The position numbers and the translations under genes were made by a program. Positions 11,640-25,300 of a stretch of DNA of 64,000 nucleotides are shown piece after piece (the first letter of the stretch is position 1; each line of letters opens with the position of its first letter). Below the pieces are notes generated by a model, which had not been told where the DNA came from, searched no databases, and saw only the letters and a list, made by a program, of their open reading frames with translations. The DNA comes from Ciona savignyi (lineage: Eukaryota > Chordata > Ascidiacea > Phlebobranchia > Cionidae), in assembly GCA_000149265.1 (NCBI GenBank), contig CH001384.1, forward strand, positions 111,476 to 175,475, read 5' to 3'.

Positions 11640-12985
11640 GCAGAAGAATTCTAACAAAAAACCGAAAGACACTATTTTACGACGAGAAAAGAGTTACTTG
11701 CAGTCATATTTGCTACTAAACTATTTAAATGTTACCTCACAGAAAGCCCCTTTACATTGAGAACCGACCATGCATCATTTCGCTGGCTGTGGAAATCCCG
11801 AGAGTTATATGGACAATGTGCGCGATGGGTTGAACATTTAGCCCAATTCGATTTTGAGCTTGTCCATATATCAGGATTGAAGCATAGTTATGCCCATGCA
11901 TTAAACAGATTTGAGGGAGACGACTTTTCTTACAGGGCGAGAGATATGAGCCCATTTAAATCCAAAAAAGAGGTATGCAATGTAGTTTGGTACCAATTGT
12001 CGGAATATCAGAAAACTATATCCGAGACGCACAACGTAACGATGGCGACTTGGCGCATGTTTTTTCCGTGGTTAGAGCGGGACGACCACAATTACGGAAG
12101 GAGAAACAGCTCTCTCTGGAAACTCGACACTACTGGGCACAATTCCAAAGCTTAAGGTTAAAAAATGGACTTCTTTATTAGTACGGCGAAACCATCACCA
12201 CTCCCGGTCCCCTGATGAACAAACTTGTTTTGCCGAAGTCTATTAGAGGCGAATTGATCTCTTCGTTACACGACGACGCTCACGGAGGAGGTCATTTAGG
12301 CATGACCAAAACTGTGGGTAAAGTGGCTGAACGGTTATATTGGTCTCGCTGGCAAGAAGTAGAAAATTATTGCAGTCGATGCGTAAAGTGCAATCTGAAT
12401 AAGAAACCAACAAACAATCCGAGCACTGTTGGTCTCTTCACAGAATACCGTCGCATTATAAACAATTGAAATAGGTGTCCTAAAACCATTGCTCATGACG
12501 ACCTCTGGCTATCAGTTTATATTAGTGGCATGCGACATATTTACGAAATATGCCTGGGCTTAGCCCATGTTACGACAAACTGCGAAAGAAACTGCAAGCC
12601 TTTTATATCACCGATGGTTCACCGTACAAGGCGTGCCAGGGACTGCAAGGCAAAAGTCGCAGCCTCCGGTTTGAACGAAAAAACGGTTGGCAAACCTCAA
12701 GAACAAAGGAAATCGAAATTTCTATTTATTAATCGCAACGAAACGTACACGAGTAGTGCATTAAAGTATTCGTGTGTTTCGCGTTGTCTATGAAACAAAC
12801 TGACTTTCCACCAGCGTAGAATCGTTCTTGGAGTCAGACCCAATACAATCGAGTCACAAGCACAGCACTGAGCGTTTATCTATAACGCCCTATGATGCAT
12901 TTACAGAGGGACCACCCTCGGAACAAAACCTTTAAACGGTGCACCTAGTGCCAGAAATCGGGATAAATATAAACAACGAAAAACC
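11640..12985 (+). pseudogene. Ty3/gypsy pol remnant, RNase H to integrase part
   Basis: Continues the fragment that stops at 4297. At about 11757-11900 one reads RTDHASFRWLWKS and FDFELVHISGLKHSYAHALN, the RNase H end and connection. At 12215-12460 come the integrase zinc-binding HHCC region: H and H in HDDAHGGGHLG, then YCSRCVKCN. At 12490-12560 a GYQFILVACDIFTKYAWA-like start of the integrase core follows, then decay. Frames shift several times and stops are frequent, so it is not functional. No LTR was found, so its true end is unknown. Confidence 0.75.
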
Positions 12986-13037
12986 CTACAAGGCCGCGTT
13001 TGTAACAAATTTGTAAAAACGCGTTTATTATAAATGA

Positions 13038-13100
13038 ACATACTGCAATAGTTCCAGTAACCTGACGGTGGGCGCGACGTGATCCCACGATTACTCTAAA
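13038..13100 (+). repeat. SINE fragment
   Basis: actgcaatagttccagtaac and cggtgggcgcgacgtgatc are the reverse complement of the middle of the SINE copy at 878-1140. The rest of 12986-13315 contains nothing recognisable. Confidence 0.5.
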
Positions 13101-13315
13101 TCGCCAAAATCATTAAACAAATTTAACATTATGTACAATATTTATTTACATGCCCTCATTAAATGAATTCAAAATTTCCAACCACATTAATGTAATACCA
13201 ATTAAATGCACCAGCTATCCAACCAACGTGTTACAAAGCACGGTAGATGATTCATACCAACCAAACAGGATCCAAATACATTAATCACCATTATTGAAGT
13301 ATCATTTTTATACAT

Positions 13316-13685
13316 TGGAATGATGGTGGGTGGATGCGATGCATTGGAATAATGGTGGGTACGATACATTGGAATAATGGTGGGCACTATACATTGGAAT
13401 AATGGTGGGTACGATGCATTGTAATAATGGTGGGTACGATACATTGGAATAATGGTGGGTACAATGCATTGGAATAATGGTGGGTACAATACATTGGAAT
13501 AATGGTGGGTACTATACATTGGAATAATGGTGGGTACGATGCATTGTAATAATGGTGGGTACGATACATTGGAATAATGGTGGGGACGATGCATTGAAAT
13601 AATGGTGGGTACTATACGTAGGAATAATGGTGGGTACTATACATAGGAATAATGGTGGGTACTATACATTGGAATAATGGTGGGC
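13316..13685. repeat. Minisatellite, ~25-bp unit, about 15 copies
   Basis: Tandem units of the form ggaataatggtgggtac followed by (g/t/a)at(a/g)catt. Units vary at a few fixed positions. Open frames on either strand here are a by-product of the repeat because the unit contains few stop codons. Bases 13686-13876 show no feature. Confidence 0.93.
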
Positions 13686-13876
13686 CTATATAAGAATAAT
13701 GATAGATGTAGAAATGTCAAATATTTTAAATGATCTCTTGTATTAGTTTGGCATCATGAAGCCAAATGCAGAGACAGCCATGTACGTGGGAGAAGCTGTA
13801 TTGGTTCTGCTCCATCATATATGTCGTATGGGGTGGTAGTTTGGTTGGTGAATATGGGTATTTTCTAAGAATGTCG

Positions 13877-13954
13877 TCACTTTAATTTGCTCCTTTTGAA
13901 CTTGTCGAACCAACCAATGAGGTCAGAGATCACTTCTCCTTTTAAGATGAAATC
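13877..13954 (-). CDS. Candidate 3' terminal exon of the LRR gene
   Basis: After a good acceptor (ctacttgcag) the minus strand reads in phase 0 DFILKGEVISDLIGWFDKF and then to a TGA at 13879-13877, 26 codons with the stop. Phase 0 is what the donor of the last LRR exon (14320) requires, and this is the first such frame downstream. There is no clear polyadenylation signal just after it. I have no family match for the peptide, so this is a suggestion only. Confidence 0.3.
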   Translation of the reverse strand, partial: DFILKGEVISDLIGWFDKFKRSKLK

Positions 13955-14319
13955 CTGCAAGTAGTTCTTACCATTTTGTCGTATTGTCACATATTTCCTA
14001 CCAAAATAACAGTTTGAATGCGATCATCATTGCAACCGATGGTGGCTCGAGCAACAGTAATTTAGACACAGATTTAAACGGTGCGGCCGGATGATTAATT
14101 TAGTAAATTTTTTATTTTTTATAAGAGAATCATTTATTTTACAATTATGATGTAATAGCACACAGTACACACATTCATTACAATTCTTCATTAACTTTTT
14201 TTATTAAAAGTTCATTAATTTTGCAACAACTGTGGAACGTTGATCGACAGCAGGTAATAAATGTTTTTATAAAAATAATAACAACATATAAACAAACATC
14301 TCATGAACCTAAGGCATAC

Positions 14320-16371
14320 CTGGGGAGAAGGGAGTTGTTTGATCGCAACTTGCATGATAAGGTGACTGTTTGGTGACAGTATGTAATAACCCAAATCCAG
14401 TTCCGATATTTTGATAAGGCAACTTGACAGACATTGGACAACTTCATCAGAGAGACTATCACCATTTATTCCAAGTTTAATCTGTATATAACAGGAATAT
14501 CTCATGAGGTAAATACATATCTGAAGATTTTAATAGGGGAAATTCATGTTGTATTTTCGTGGATGGGAACTGACGCTATCATAGGGAAATTGTTGGATTT
14601 TGCATAAATTAATTTGCTTAGCAGGTCTAATATCGCGGTAGTTTTAAGCGGAATTGTTCATGGTTGTTAACATTTTTCGTTTCAAATTAAATTAATTTAT
14701 TTATTTTTACGATTATACTACGTAACAATAGGGCACGCAAAATATTAAAATGTTAGTTTATAAAGTATGTTATGAGTATACCATTATGGGATAGTTATCT
14801 AATCATTTTAACAATAAACTGAAATATGTGGTAAACTACACATCTTCTATAATTACTGGATGTTTTACATGTAAAAATAAAGTTGATATATTTACCTTGT
14901 TCTGTCGCTCATTGATGGCTTGGCTCAAATCTACGATCAGCTGTCCGCATCCATCTAACCAAAGTTCATCCAGAGCTTCCATGTGCGGTTGCAAATATCC
15001 AGCTATATCCCTCATCTCTAATTCTGTATACCAGGAGCCCTGTGACTAAACTCCCATTTGTTATCACTTATCTGGGTTTTGTTATCACATTGATGCATGA
15101 ACTTACTACGAGTCTGTTGCGTATACGATGTTTTTATGGCTTATTACAAAGCATTTACCAACCTTTGTATAAACTTCAAAATAAATTTAGGGAATTTCAA
15201 ATAATTAACGACTTGGTGATAAACAATGCATTGATGTGCTGAATACTGTGTTTATCATGCAGCGTGAACGGCCAATGGCTATAAATAGCGAGTTGGTAAC
15301 ATATAAATGGTATGCAACCCATGCCTGATATAAATGATATTTGGGAATTGTGTTATATGGTATTTCTATGTTGAATATGATTCGTGATCACTAGACTATT
15401 AATAGATCTTGCAATATGAGCCTACGAGTCTGTTACTTGTTAAATACTGCATTATGATAAGTAACAAAAGCTTTTCTACCGCATATGTGAAGTATAAGAT
15501 GTATTATAACAATCAAAGAAAATGTTTGACATTAGGAGTTAGGATGAAATAGGTTATTCATGTTTATCACCGTAATTAGAAAAACCAAGGGGGTTAACAC
15601 ACGGGCAATCGTCAGATTACCTCCGTTAACCGTCGGGTTACCAGAGCTATTGCAGTGTGTCATATATAATTCACACGTTCTTTCAATTTAATACAACCCA
15701 TTAATCCACTGGGTTCAGGCAATGTCCGTTTAGTGCCTTGCCCAAGGACACAACCAACTAGCCAGTTTAGTATCTACAACCCTTGGACTAAATGGCGACG
15801 CACTTAACCACCAGACTAATCTGTTGGAGGTTTATATATTACATGGGACAATATGAGATTAATCCGGATAAATTGGGAGTTTTAGAAATGAGTGCAAAAT
15901 CTCTCCACCAGGTTGGTAAACGTCTTTGTTATAATTTACAAATCAAACACAGATGTACTTACTGGAATGTTCCGTGCGTCCAATGATAATCTCGTTATCT
16001 GAAATTAAAATTTGAGGATAATTTGACATTTATCATGTAAAACATCATTTATATTTCAGTTAAGTTAAACATTATTTATCGACATAAAACAATGTGTTAT
16101 TTCTATTCACTTTACATGTTAATGTAAAATAATAAAATTCATATTTTAATTCTATGGATAATAACTACTTGACATTATAACAAAGTAATTCGTGATATTA
16201 TTAATTAATATATGACATATTGAAAGCTGCATTCTATCCCACCTTCCCAGGTTCAAGTTGAAGAATTCGTTTCAGATCATTAGCGCTATCAATTCTAAGC
16301 ACTTTCCAAGTCTTCACCCATTGATCACCGTTCTGTTTATCCCATTTACCACTATCATTTACAACCAAGTC
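14320..16371 (-). CDS. LRR cassette A (last, most diverged): exons c, g, b, e
   Basis: Exon c 16243-16371 (DLVVNDSGKWDKQNGDQW.., 43 codons), exon g 15963-15998 (12 codons, ITRLSLDARNIP), exon b 14896-15039 (48 codons, GSWYTELEMRDIAGYLQ..), exon e 14320-14481 (54 codons, IKLGINGDSLSDEVVQCLSS..). Acceptors are tttcctcag, taatttcag, tagtcacag and atatacag; donors are aag|gtggga, cca|gtaagt, aag|gtaaat and cag|gtatgc. Exon e is clearly different from the e exons of B, C, D and E, as expected if it was the original terminal exon. A SINE sits in the intron between g and b (15545-15835). Bases 14482-14895 have no recognised feature. Confidence 0.72.
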
Positions 16372-19300
16372 CTGAGGAAATCAAAGTTACAAAGCAGTAT
16401 AGAATAAAGTTACAAAGCTATACATTGTATAAAATTGTATATATATGTAAAAATCCAATTCCAATGAATATTTAAATTGGAAATTGATAAAATTGTTTCT
16501 AATCTTCATGTTTTTTTGTTCTTTTTATTATTTTTTTAAATTTTAAATTTAAAATTTGTTTAAATTTTTGAGTTTTATTATCGTATAACATATGTTTTGG
16601 AAATGTGGTAGAAAGTAGCAGATTAAGGCAGTAGTGTACAAAGGTATCAAATAAAAATAATTACAGACGACCGTATTTGCACTTAATAATTATAGACAAC
16701 CGTGTTTGCAATACACAAGAATTATGTTGCTATTTAAATTTATATCTACGCCAATTTGCAATCCCCGATCAGTGGTCTACAAGAGCTGTTCAATATAAAT
16801 TCTTTGTTATAATGCTACCATTATTACAGCGAGCTAAGCAATATCTGCCTTGTGTAAGATGAATAGATGTTAAGTGACAATTTGTGAAAATCCCAACCCA
16901 GTGCTGTGTTACCACGGGGATGAATATGAATTGTTATAAATAACCCAGCAAAATACCGCAAAGCAACCCAAAAATTACATGTAAACTGACTTCAGGCGAG
17001 AAATGTTATCTAACTATGTGTAGATGTGCACCAATCTGTAAAAAATCCATTTAAAATTAATAATTGTCAGATATTGTTTATCAATGTGTAAGTTATAGCA
17101 TGGTGTCACGATTTGATTTGAGCTCCTGTTATCCAGGAATATGAGGTCTTCCCAGAGTTAAAGATATAGAGGGTTCGAGACGGAAAGCAGCAATTCTGGT
17201 TTGAACAGAATTGGTTGTCCAGTTAACAGAACTTATGCAAAACAACATGTTTATATCCATATCCCAATGTAGGTCTTGGACAATTTCGGCTAGTTTTTTA
17301 GCTTGAAATTTATTGTGTAATTCTTCATTCAATTTTTCAGTTTGTTGTAAAATATCTTAAACGATTACTGTAGGTTTGCCAGGATGTGAAAACCATTTAT
17401 CTCGTAGGTAGCCTGCTGTAAGCTAAAAAACAAAGCAGTGTGGCGACGTGTTCAGCGAAGCGTTAATAATGCCATTTTCTTGTTCCCTTCTTTGCGTGTG
17501 TTGTTTTATCGCAGATAGGTCTTTACAAAGTCGCCCACATATTGCTCACAGTGCTGTACGCTACAGGAGCAAAAAAAAATTAAAGGGTGGTTGATCTAGA
17601 CCAGGGCTTCCCAAAATTTTAAGCTAGCGATCACTGTCAATTTAATATAATTTAATGCAAACCTTCTTCACATTTAAAATCTAAAAACGCACAAGGTATA
17701 TTAGTTTGTGTGAAATTGATTCTTGCAAGCCCTAAAATTCATCGACCTACAGGTTGGGAAGCCATAATTTAGGCGGTTTAGTGACTTATCTGTATGATGT
17801 CCAGTGTAATAATAGGAGAGGTTATTCATGTTTATCCCTGAGAACGGAAAAATACAAGGGATATNNNNNNNNNNNNNNNNNNNNNNNNNNNNNNNNNNNN
17901 NNNNNNNNNNNNNNNNNNNNNNNNNNNNNNNNNNNNNNNNNNNNNNNNNNNNNNNNNNNNNNNNNNNNNNNNNNNNNNNNNNNNNNNNNNNNNNNNNNNN
18001 NNNNNNNNNNNNNNNNNNNNNNNNNNNNNNNNNNNNNNNNNNNNNNNNNNNNNNNNNNNNNNNNNNNNNNNNNNNNNNNNNNNNNNNNNNNNNNNNNNNN
18101 NNNNNNNNNNNNNNNNNNNNNNNNNNNNNNNNNNNNNNNNNNNNNNNNNNNNNNNNNNNNNNNNNNNNNNNNGTATGCAATGTGCCTGGTCAAAATAACA
18201 AAAAACGAATAGCTAGTAACCAATTTTGAACCTTCCACCATTCAGTCAAAACGCGATGCAGTAAATCACCAAGATATTCAACCGAACCAAGTATTTCCAT
18301 TTAAAAAATATGTAAAAATATTGTTTCATAATTTCGAATTAATTATTAACATCACTAAACTTAGCTCAGTAGTTTAGACGGTTTTTAGTTTTAGTTTAGT
18401 TTATTCATTTTTTGCCCCAGTTTTTAAAAATGGCAAACGAATATAATCACGATACAGGAACGGGAAAAGACGGCAAAACGAACATTCGTTAGAACACGTC
18501 AGTAAAAGAAATGATATAAATTAATGAATATAGCGGACGCGGCCGTCAAACCTAGGTAAATGAACAATATTTAGCAATCGAAATTTATTTAAGACTAAAC
18601 GATTTAGAGCCCTGAAGAAGAGTGTGCGGTAAAGCGCGACCAGTACAGTGGGGGAGCCGGCTTTAGGAGAAGGTGTGGCCCGAAAGCATGGACCAGAGGG
18701 GAAAAAGAAAAACCCCCTAAAATGAAATTCCACTAATGTCAGATGACACTATTAGTTTCAAGCACACTTACCGGGGCATATTTACATTAAATATTGTTAT
18801 TATAACACACAAATTGCATAACATTAATGCATTTGATTTATTACTTATTTAGGAGTGTGAAAAAGGAGCACTACATTAGTGCATCAAATGCATCGGTTGG
18901 TATAAAGATGGTGGATAGAAATATTAGCAATATGGTTAACGGTTGCAATCAGCTGTTAGGAACAGGTCAGTTTAAAGATATTTAATATACAATTAAAGTT
19001 CCTTAAGCTGACTTACTTGAGGGTGAGGAAGTTGTTGAACAGCTTCACGTAAGATGATGCGACTTTGTACGGATATCCACCGCTCCTGAATTTGTAATTT
19101 ACTGATGTTGCGCAGACAATCGCCCAAAGCATTTGCCTCATCATCATCAAGGCTAGATTGCATTATATGCAAGACCATCTAATAATGAAAGTAAACTTGG
19201 TTGTAACATTAAGATTCAACGAAGTTGTGAAGTTTGTTAGCTCAGTTGGATGAAAGATTCGCGTTTGTTATATCACTCTCTCATACCTACAACGGATCTG

Positions 19301-22300
19301 CATCAATTTAAACTGAATCAATCTGCTTGGGGCATGGGTAACAATTTAAATGTTTATTTTATGATTACAATTATGAATAGAAACATTTTAACATGCAGCT
19401 CATATGAAAATCGATTTGCATAACAAAGTTCACATTAAAGATAGGGGCAAACCACAGTTTGTTGTAGTTTGTAGTAACAAACAACTCCCCATCCACTTAT
19501 GCTCATGGATTGAGATATTACTAATATTAAGATCATTTATTTCGAGCTGTTCTAATATCAACAAAGTTTTAAAGCATAATTGAGCATGGTTTGCCCTGTC
19601 AACGTTTTCCAAACAAAATTTATTAATTTTTTCTTAGTATATAATACACAAATAAGAGATGAAACACTTTTAATATTTTAAAAAGCAGGGATTGAGATTT
19701 TCCAACGAGAATCAAGCAACTTAAGTGTGGCCGAATGGTTAACGCGACCGATATATATACCAAATAAAGTAAAATAAAACGGTCTTGGTGACAAGCTCAT
19801 TATGGTTTAAAAACTAAGCCCGTTAAATAAAAAATATTGAGTGCGGTTGTGTGACCGAATGGTAACGTGGCCGATACATATACCGACCTATACAAAAACG
19901 GTCCTGGTGACAAACTTGGCTCGGTAAAAATGGGTCTAAACAGTTTTTAAAAAAAAATCAAATGGTCATGTTTAAAACGTCAACATAAAGTCGATATATT
20001 TACCTTGTTCTCTCGCTCATTGATAGCTTGGCTCAAACCTACGATCAGCTGTCCGCATCCATCTAACCGAAGTTCATCCAGAGCTTCCATGTGCGGTTGC
20101 AAATATTCAACTATATCCCTCATCTCTAATTCTGTATACCAGAATCCCTGTGACTAAACTCCCATTTGTTATCACTTATCTGGGTTTTGTTATAACAATG
20201 GTGCATGAACTACAAGTCTGTTGCATATACGATGTTTTTATGGCTTATTAAAAAGCATTTACTAACCTTTGTATACATCTTAAAATAAAATTATGGATTT
20301 CAAATATTTACCGACTTAATGATAAACAAGTGGTTATAAATAGCCGGGTTGGTAACATATAGATGATATGCAACTCATGCCTGATATAAATGATATATGG
20401 GTATTGTGTTACATGGTATTTCTATGTTAAATATGATCGCTGAACTTCTAATTGATTTCGCAATATAAGCCTACTGGTCTGTTACTTGTTAAATACTGCA
20501 TTATGACTAAGTAACAAAAGCTTTTCTACCGCATATGTGAAGTATAAGATAAATTTTAATAATCAAAGAAAATGTTTGACATTAGGAGTTGGTATAAACT
20601 AGGTTATTCATGTTTATCCCCGTAATTGGAAAAACCAAGGGGGTTAACACACGGGAATTCGACGGATCACCTCACACCCACCGTCGGGTTACCCGAGCTA
20701 TTTCAGTATTTCATGTCACATGTTCTTTCAATTTAGTAGAACCCATTATTCCTCTGGGTTCAGACAATGTCTGTTAAGTGACTTGCCCAAGGACACAACC
20801 GGCTAGCTTGTTTAGTATCTACAACCCTTGGACTAAATGGTGACGCACTTAACCACCAGACTAATCTGTTGGAGTTGTATATATCACATGGGACAATATG
20901 AGATTAATCCGGATAAATTGGGAGATTTAGAAATGAGTGCAAAATCTCTCCACCAGGTTGGTAAACGTCTTTGTTATAATTTACAAATCAAACACAGATG
21001 TACTTACTGGAATGCCCCATGCATCCAATGATAATCTTGTTATCTGAAATTAAAATTTGAGGATAATTTGAAATTTATCATGTGAAACATCATTTATATT
21101 TCAGTAAAGTTAAACAATATTTATCCACATAAAACAAGGTGTTATTTCTATTCACTTTACATGTTAATGTAAAATAATAAAATTGATATTTTAATTCTAT
21201 GGATAATACTTACTTATAAACCTACCATATAACAAACTAATTCGTGATATTATTATATAATACATGACATATTGAAAGCTACATTTTATCCCACCTTCCC
21301 AGGTTTAAGTTGAAGAAATCGTTTCAGATCATTAGCGTTATCAATTCCATGCACTGTCCAAGTCTTCGCCCATTGATCACCGTTTTGTTTTTCCCAATTA
21401 CTACAATCATTAACTTCAACTAAGTCCTGAGGAAATATATTCAAAGTTACAAAGCAGAAATACATTGTATAGAATTGCATATATATAAAAAAATACAATT
21501 CCAATAAATATTTAAATGGGCAATCGATAAAATTGTTTCTAATCTTCATGTTTTTTTTGTTTTTTTTTATCAATTGTTAAAAATTTTAAAATTTAAGATT
21601 TGTTTAAATTTTTGAGTTTTCTTATCGTATAACATATGTTTTGGAAATGTGGTAGAAAGTAGCAGATTAAGACAGCAGTGTACAAAGTTATCAGAGAATT
21701 AATTTACACAGTATATTCGGTACACTTAATAATTATAGACAACCGTATTTGCAATACACAAGAATTATGTTGCTATTTAAATTTATATCTACGCCAATAT
21801 GCAATCCCCAATCAGTGGTCTACAAGAGCTGTTCAATATAATTTTTTTGTTATAATGCTACAATTATTACAGCGAGCTAAGCAATATCTGCCTTGTGTAA
21901 GATGAATAGATTTTAGGTGACAATTTGTGAAAATGCCATCCCAGTGCTGTGTTACCACAGGGATGAATATGAATTGCTATAAATAACCCAGCAAAATACC
22001 GAAAAGCAACCCAAAATTACATGTAAACTGACTTTAGGCGAGAAATGTTATCTAACTATGTGTAGATGTGCACCAATCTGTAAAAATTCCATTCAAAATT
22101 AATAAGTGTCACTGATTATCAATATGTAAGTTATAGCATGGTGTCACAATTTGATTTGAGCTCCTGTTTTCCAGGAATTTGTGGTCTTTCCAGAGTTTAA
22201 AGATACAAAGGGTTCGAGACAGAAAGCAGCAATTCTGGTTTAAACAGAATTGGTTGTCCTATGAACTTACGTAACACAATCTGTTTATATCCATATCTAA

Positions 22301-25300
22301 ATGTAAGTCTTGGACAATTTCGGCTAGTTTTTTTAGTTTGAAATTTAGTGTGTAATTCTTTATTTGATTTTTCAGTTTGTTGAAAAATATCTTAAACAAA
22401 TTACTGTGGGTTTGCCAGGATGTGAAAACTTTTTATCTCGTAGGTAGCCTGTTGTTTCCTCCATGGATTTTCACCTTAAAGTGGTAGGAGGGTTTGAGTT
22501 TCCAATGAACCCAAGAGCAATGCCATCGGGGGTGGAATTTTCTACCGGTCGAAGATGAGGAACTGACAAAGCTGCAATTCACATTCGGAAAATTAATGGT
22601 GATTTCACTAGCACTCCATCTGAAACCTTACACGTTCTACTGGACGCACATTTCCCAGAGAACGTAAATAATCAAGGATCATCTACCAACCACGTTGAAC
22701 AGTGGTCTTTAATTCAAGCTAGCAATGAAGCGCTAGTCAACAACATCATTACAGCTGAACGAATTAAGGCATTTAAGCCGTTTAAAAGCCCAGGGCCTGA
22801 TGAAATCTATCCAATACTTATTCAAAAAGGATAGGAAATTCTGTGCCCGCTTTTTATTCAGATCTTTAAAGCATCTCTCCTGTTGGGTTTTATTTTATCC
22901 CACAAAGATGGCTGGTCGCGAGAGTGGTTTTCCCACCTAAACCAGTGAAGAAATACTACTCACTGGCAAAAGCCTATCGACCCATGAGTCTCATGTCATT
23001 CGTAATGAAGGGCTTTGAGATGCATATATAGCGGGATTTTTTTACCGAAGATGCCCTCCACAATATGGTCATAAAACTGGAGAAGGCGGTTTTTCATAAC
23101 CAATATGCTCTGAGTATTTCTGGATATTGAAGGAGCCTTCTCTAAGGCCACTTTTGTTTCCATGATAGTTCCTTTGCGAAAGTATCATGTTAATAAAACA
23201 GTCATCCGGTGGATAAGTTATATGCTTAAACACCGAACAGCCACAGCAGAACTGCATGTGCAAGCATACGCTGATGTTTAAGCGTCATTATTGATTGCCC
23301 AATCAATCCTTAATCGTCTTGGTAAATGGGCAATAAACAACCACCTTCTCTTTGCCCCGGCAAAGATAGTGGTGGTAATGTTCACAAGAAGGAGAAAATG
23401 GTCTTTAAGCCCGATTTTTCTCCACAATATCCAGCTTAGCCTATCAAAGGAAGCTAAGTATCTTGGTTTCATCTTAGACAACAAGTTGTCTTGGAAGAAT
23501 CACTATTCAAGTCGTATTCAAGTCGTAAGGAGGCAACTGCTGCTCTAGCACAATGCCGTAGAGCAGTTGGCCCTACATGGGGTCTACACCCAAAAATAAT
23601 GATGTGGCTTTGCTGTTAGATCATCCGACCTATCCTGACCTATGCTTCATTAGTGTCAGTCAGCACAACATACCAGTGCAATATTCAGGACAACCTGCGC
23701 AAGGTTCAGAGATTGGCCTGCCTATACATCACTGGCGCCTTTAAAGGCACCCCCACAAGGGCAATAGAGATGCCACTTAACCTCCCCCCGCTGCACCTGT
23801 ATCTCCAGGGCACAGCCATAAAAACGGCACATCGCCTGAGATTTTTAGGCCATTGGAAGGGGTCTGGTTACCTAGTGTGGCACAAGAAAAGTCATATTGA
23901 CATCTGCAACCAAGCAATGGAAGATATCCATCTTCTCACATTGCCAGTGGATTGCAGTTTCTGCACTATCCATTTGGAACGACATTTTGCTATTCAGATC
24001 AAAGACCGTGACAACATCACTCCACCTACACGCCCAGCTGACCCATCACAGCTTCTCTGTTGCACTGATGGGTTACGACTAGATGAATCGACTGGTGCTG
24101 GAGTACTTATTCAATCCAACAAGTGTGATTACAAATTCAGTTTTCCAGTTGGAAGCTTTTCCTCAGTTTTTCAGACAGAGATCGTTGCAATAAACCATGC
24201 TGCAAGGATTCTGTAGTCTTGGAACACTGCAAAAATGTCCATCACCATTCACAGTGATAGTCAGGCTGCTCTGAAGGCTCTATTAAGCTTGAAGATACAT
24301 AGCCGTTTGCTGCCAGAGACATGGTACCTTTTTCACAATCTTGGAGGGCTTAATCTTGTGGAACTCTGCTGGATTTCAGGCCACTCAAACTTTGATGGCA
24401 ATGATAAAGATGACGAGTTGGCTTGTGACGCATCCAGCACTGCCTTCATCGGTCCAGAACCATCCCTCTGTATTCCTGTCTGCTCTGTCAGGACAGAGTT
24501 GGAGGCGTGGATGAGCCGAAAACATGCTGAAGAATGAAGACAACACTGTGGCTGTCGTCAGACAAAGGAGTATCTTGGACCAGGCCTATCCTTGTCCAGG
24601 GAATTTATGCGGCTACGGCGGAGACAGTTACGATCTGTTCTTCAGATCATCACTGGTCATGCTAATTTGGCTAAGCACCAATCCATCCTCATGCGCATGG
24701 CATGTGCAACCTGTCCCTTCTGTCAAGAAGAAGACGAGACTCCTTTAAACCATGTTGGCTACTGTCCAGCATTTTCTGTAACCAGATAAAGACATTTTAG
24801 AGTTTTTAAATCTGATGATCTCGCATCTATCCCGGTCAAGCATTTAGTAAGCTTCCTTCAGGACACGGGCCGACTTGACGCTATTTCCCGGATCCATGTT
24901 AGCCCGGGGCGCTGGAGTAATGGGCCTTCCATGGCCTAAATTTCTGGTCCCGGTAGCTACTGTGGACCCGCCCATGTTAATGTAAAGTAATGTAGCCTGC
25001 TGTAAGCTCAAAAAACAAAGTAGCAACAAAAAAATAAAATGGTGGTTGATCTAGACCAGGGCTTCCCAGATTTTTAAACTAGCGATCACTTTCAATTTAT
25101 TATAATTTTGTGCAAACCTGTTTCCCATTTTAAATCTAAAAACACACAAGGTATAGTAGTTTGTGTGAAATTGATTCTTGCAAGCCCTGAAATTCATTGA
25201 CCTACAGTTTGGGAAGCCATAATTTAGGCGGTTGTGTGACTTATCTGTATGATGTCCAGTGAAATATTAGGAGAGGTTATTCATGTCTATCCCTGAGAAT

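Noticed and set aside
13202-13594. 130-codon minus-strand open frame
   Set aside because: It is the 25-bp minisatellite read through; the peptide is a degenerate repeat of HHYSN/PPLF words with no independent support.
15792-15986. 64-codon plus-strand frame, also at 20837-21031
   Set aside because: Lies antisense to SINE sequence and exon g; the conservation is explained by the cassette duplication.
16677-16862. Conserved 60-75-codon plus-strand frames (also at 21678-21905)
   Set aside because: They are in duplicated intron sequence, are lost in cassette C, and have no domain or splice context.
17701-18241. Several long frames across 17865-18172
   Set aside because: They consist mainly of undefined bases in the assembly gap.
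19722-19930. Possible tRNA-Ser/Leu genes
   Set aside because: A-box-like words are present, but there is no B box, no anticodon arm and no acceptor pairing.
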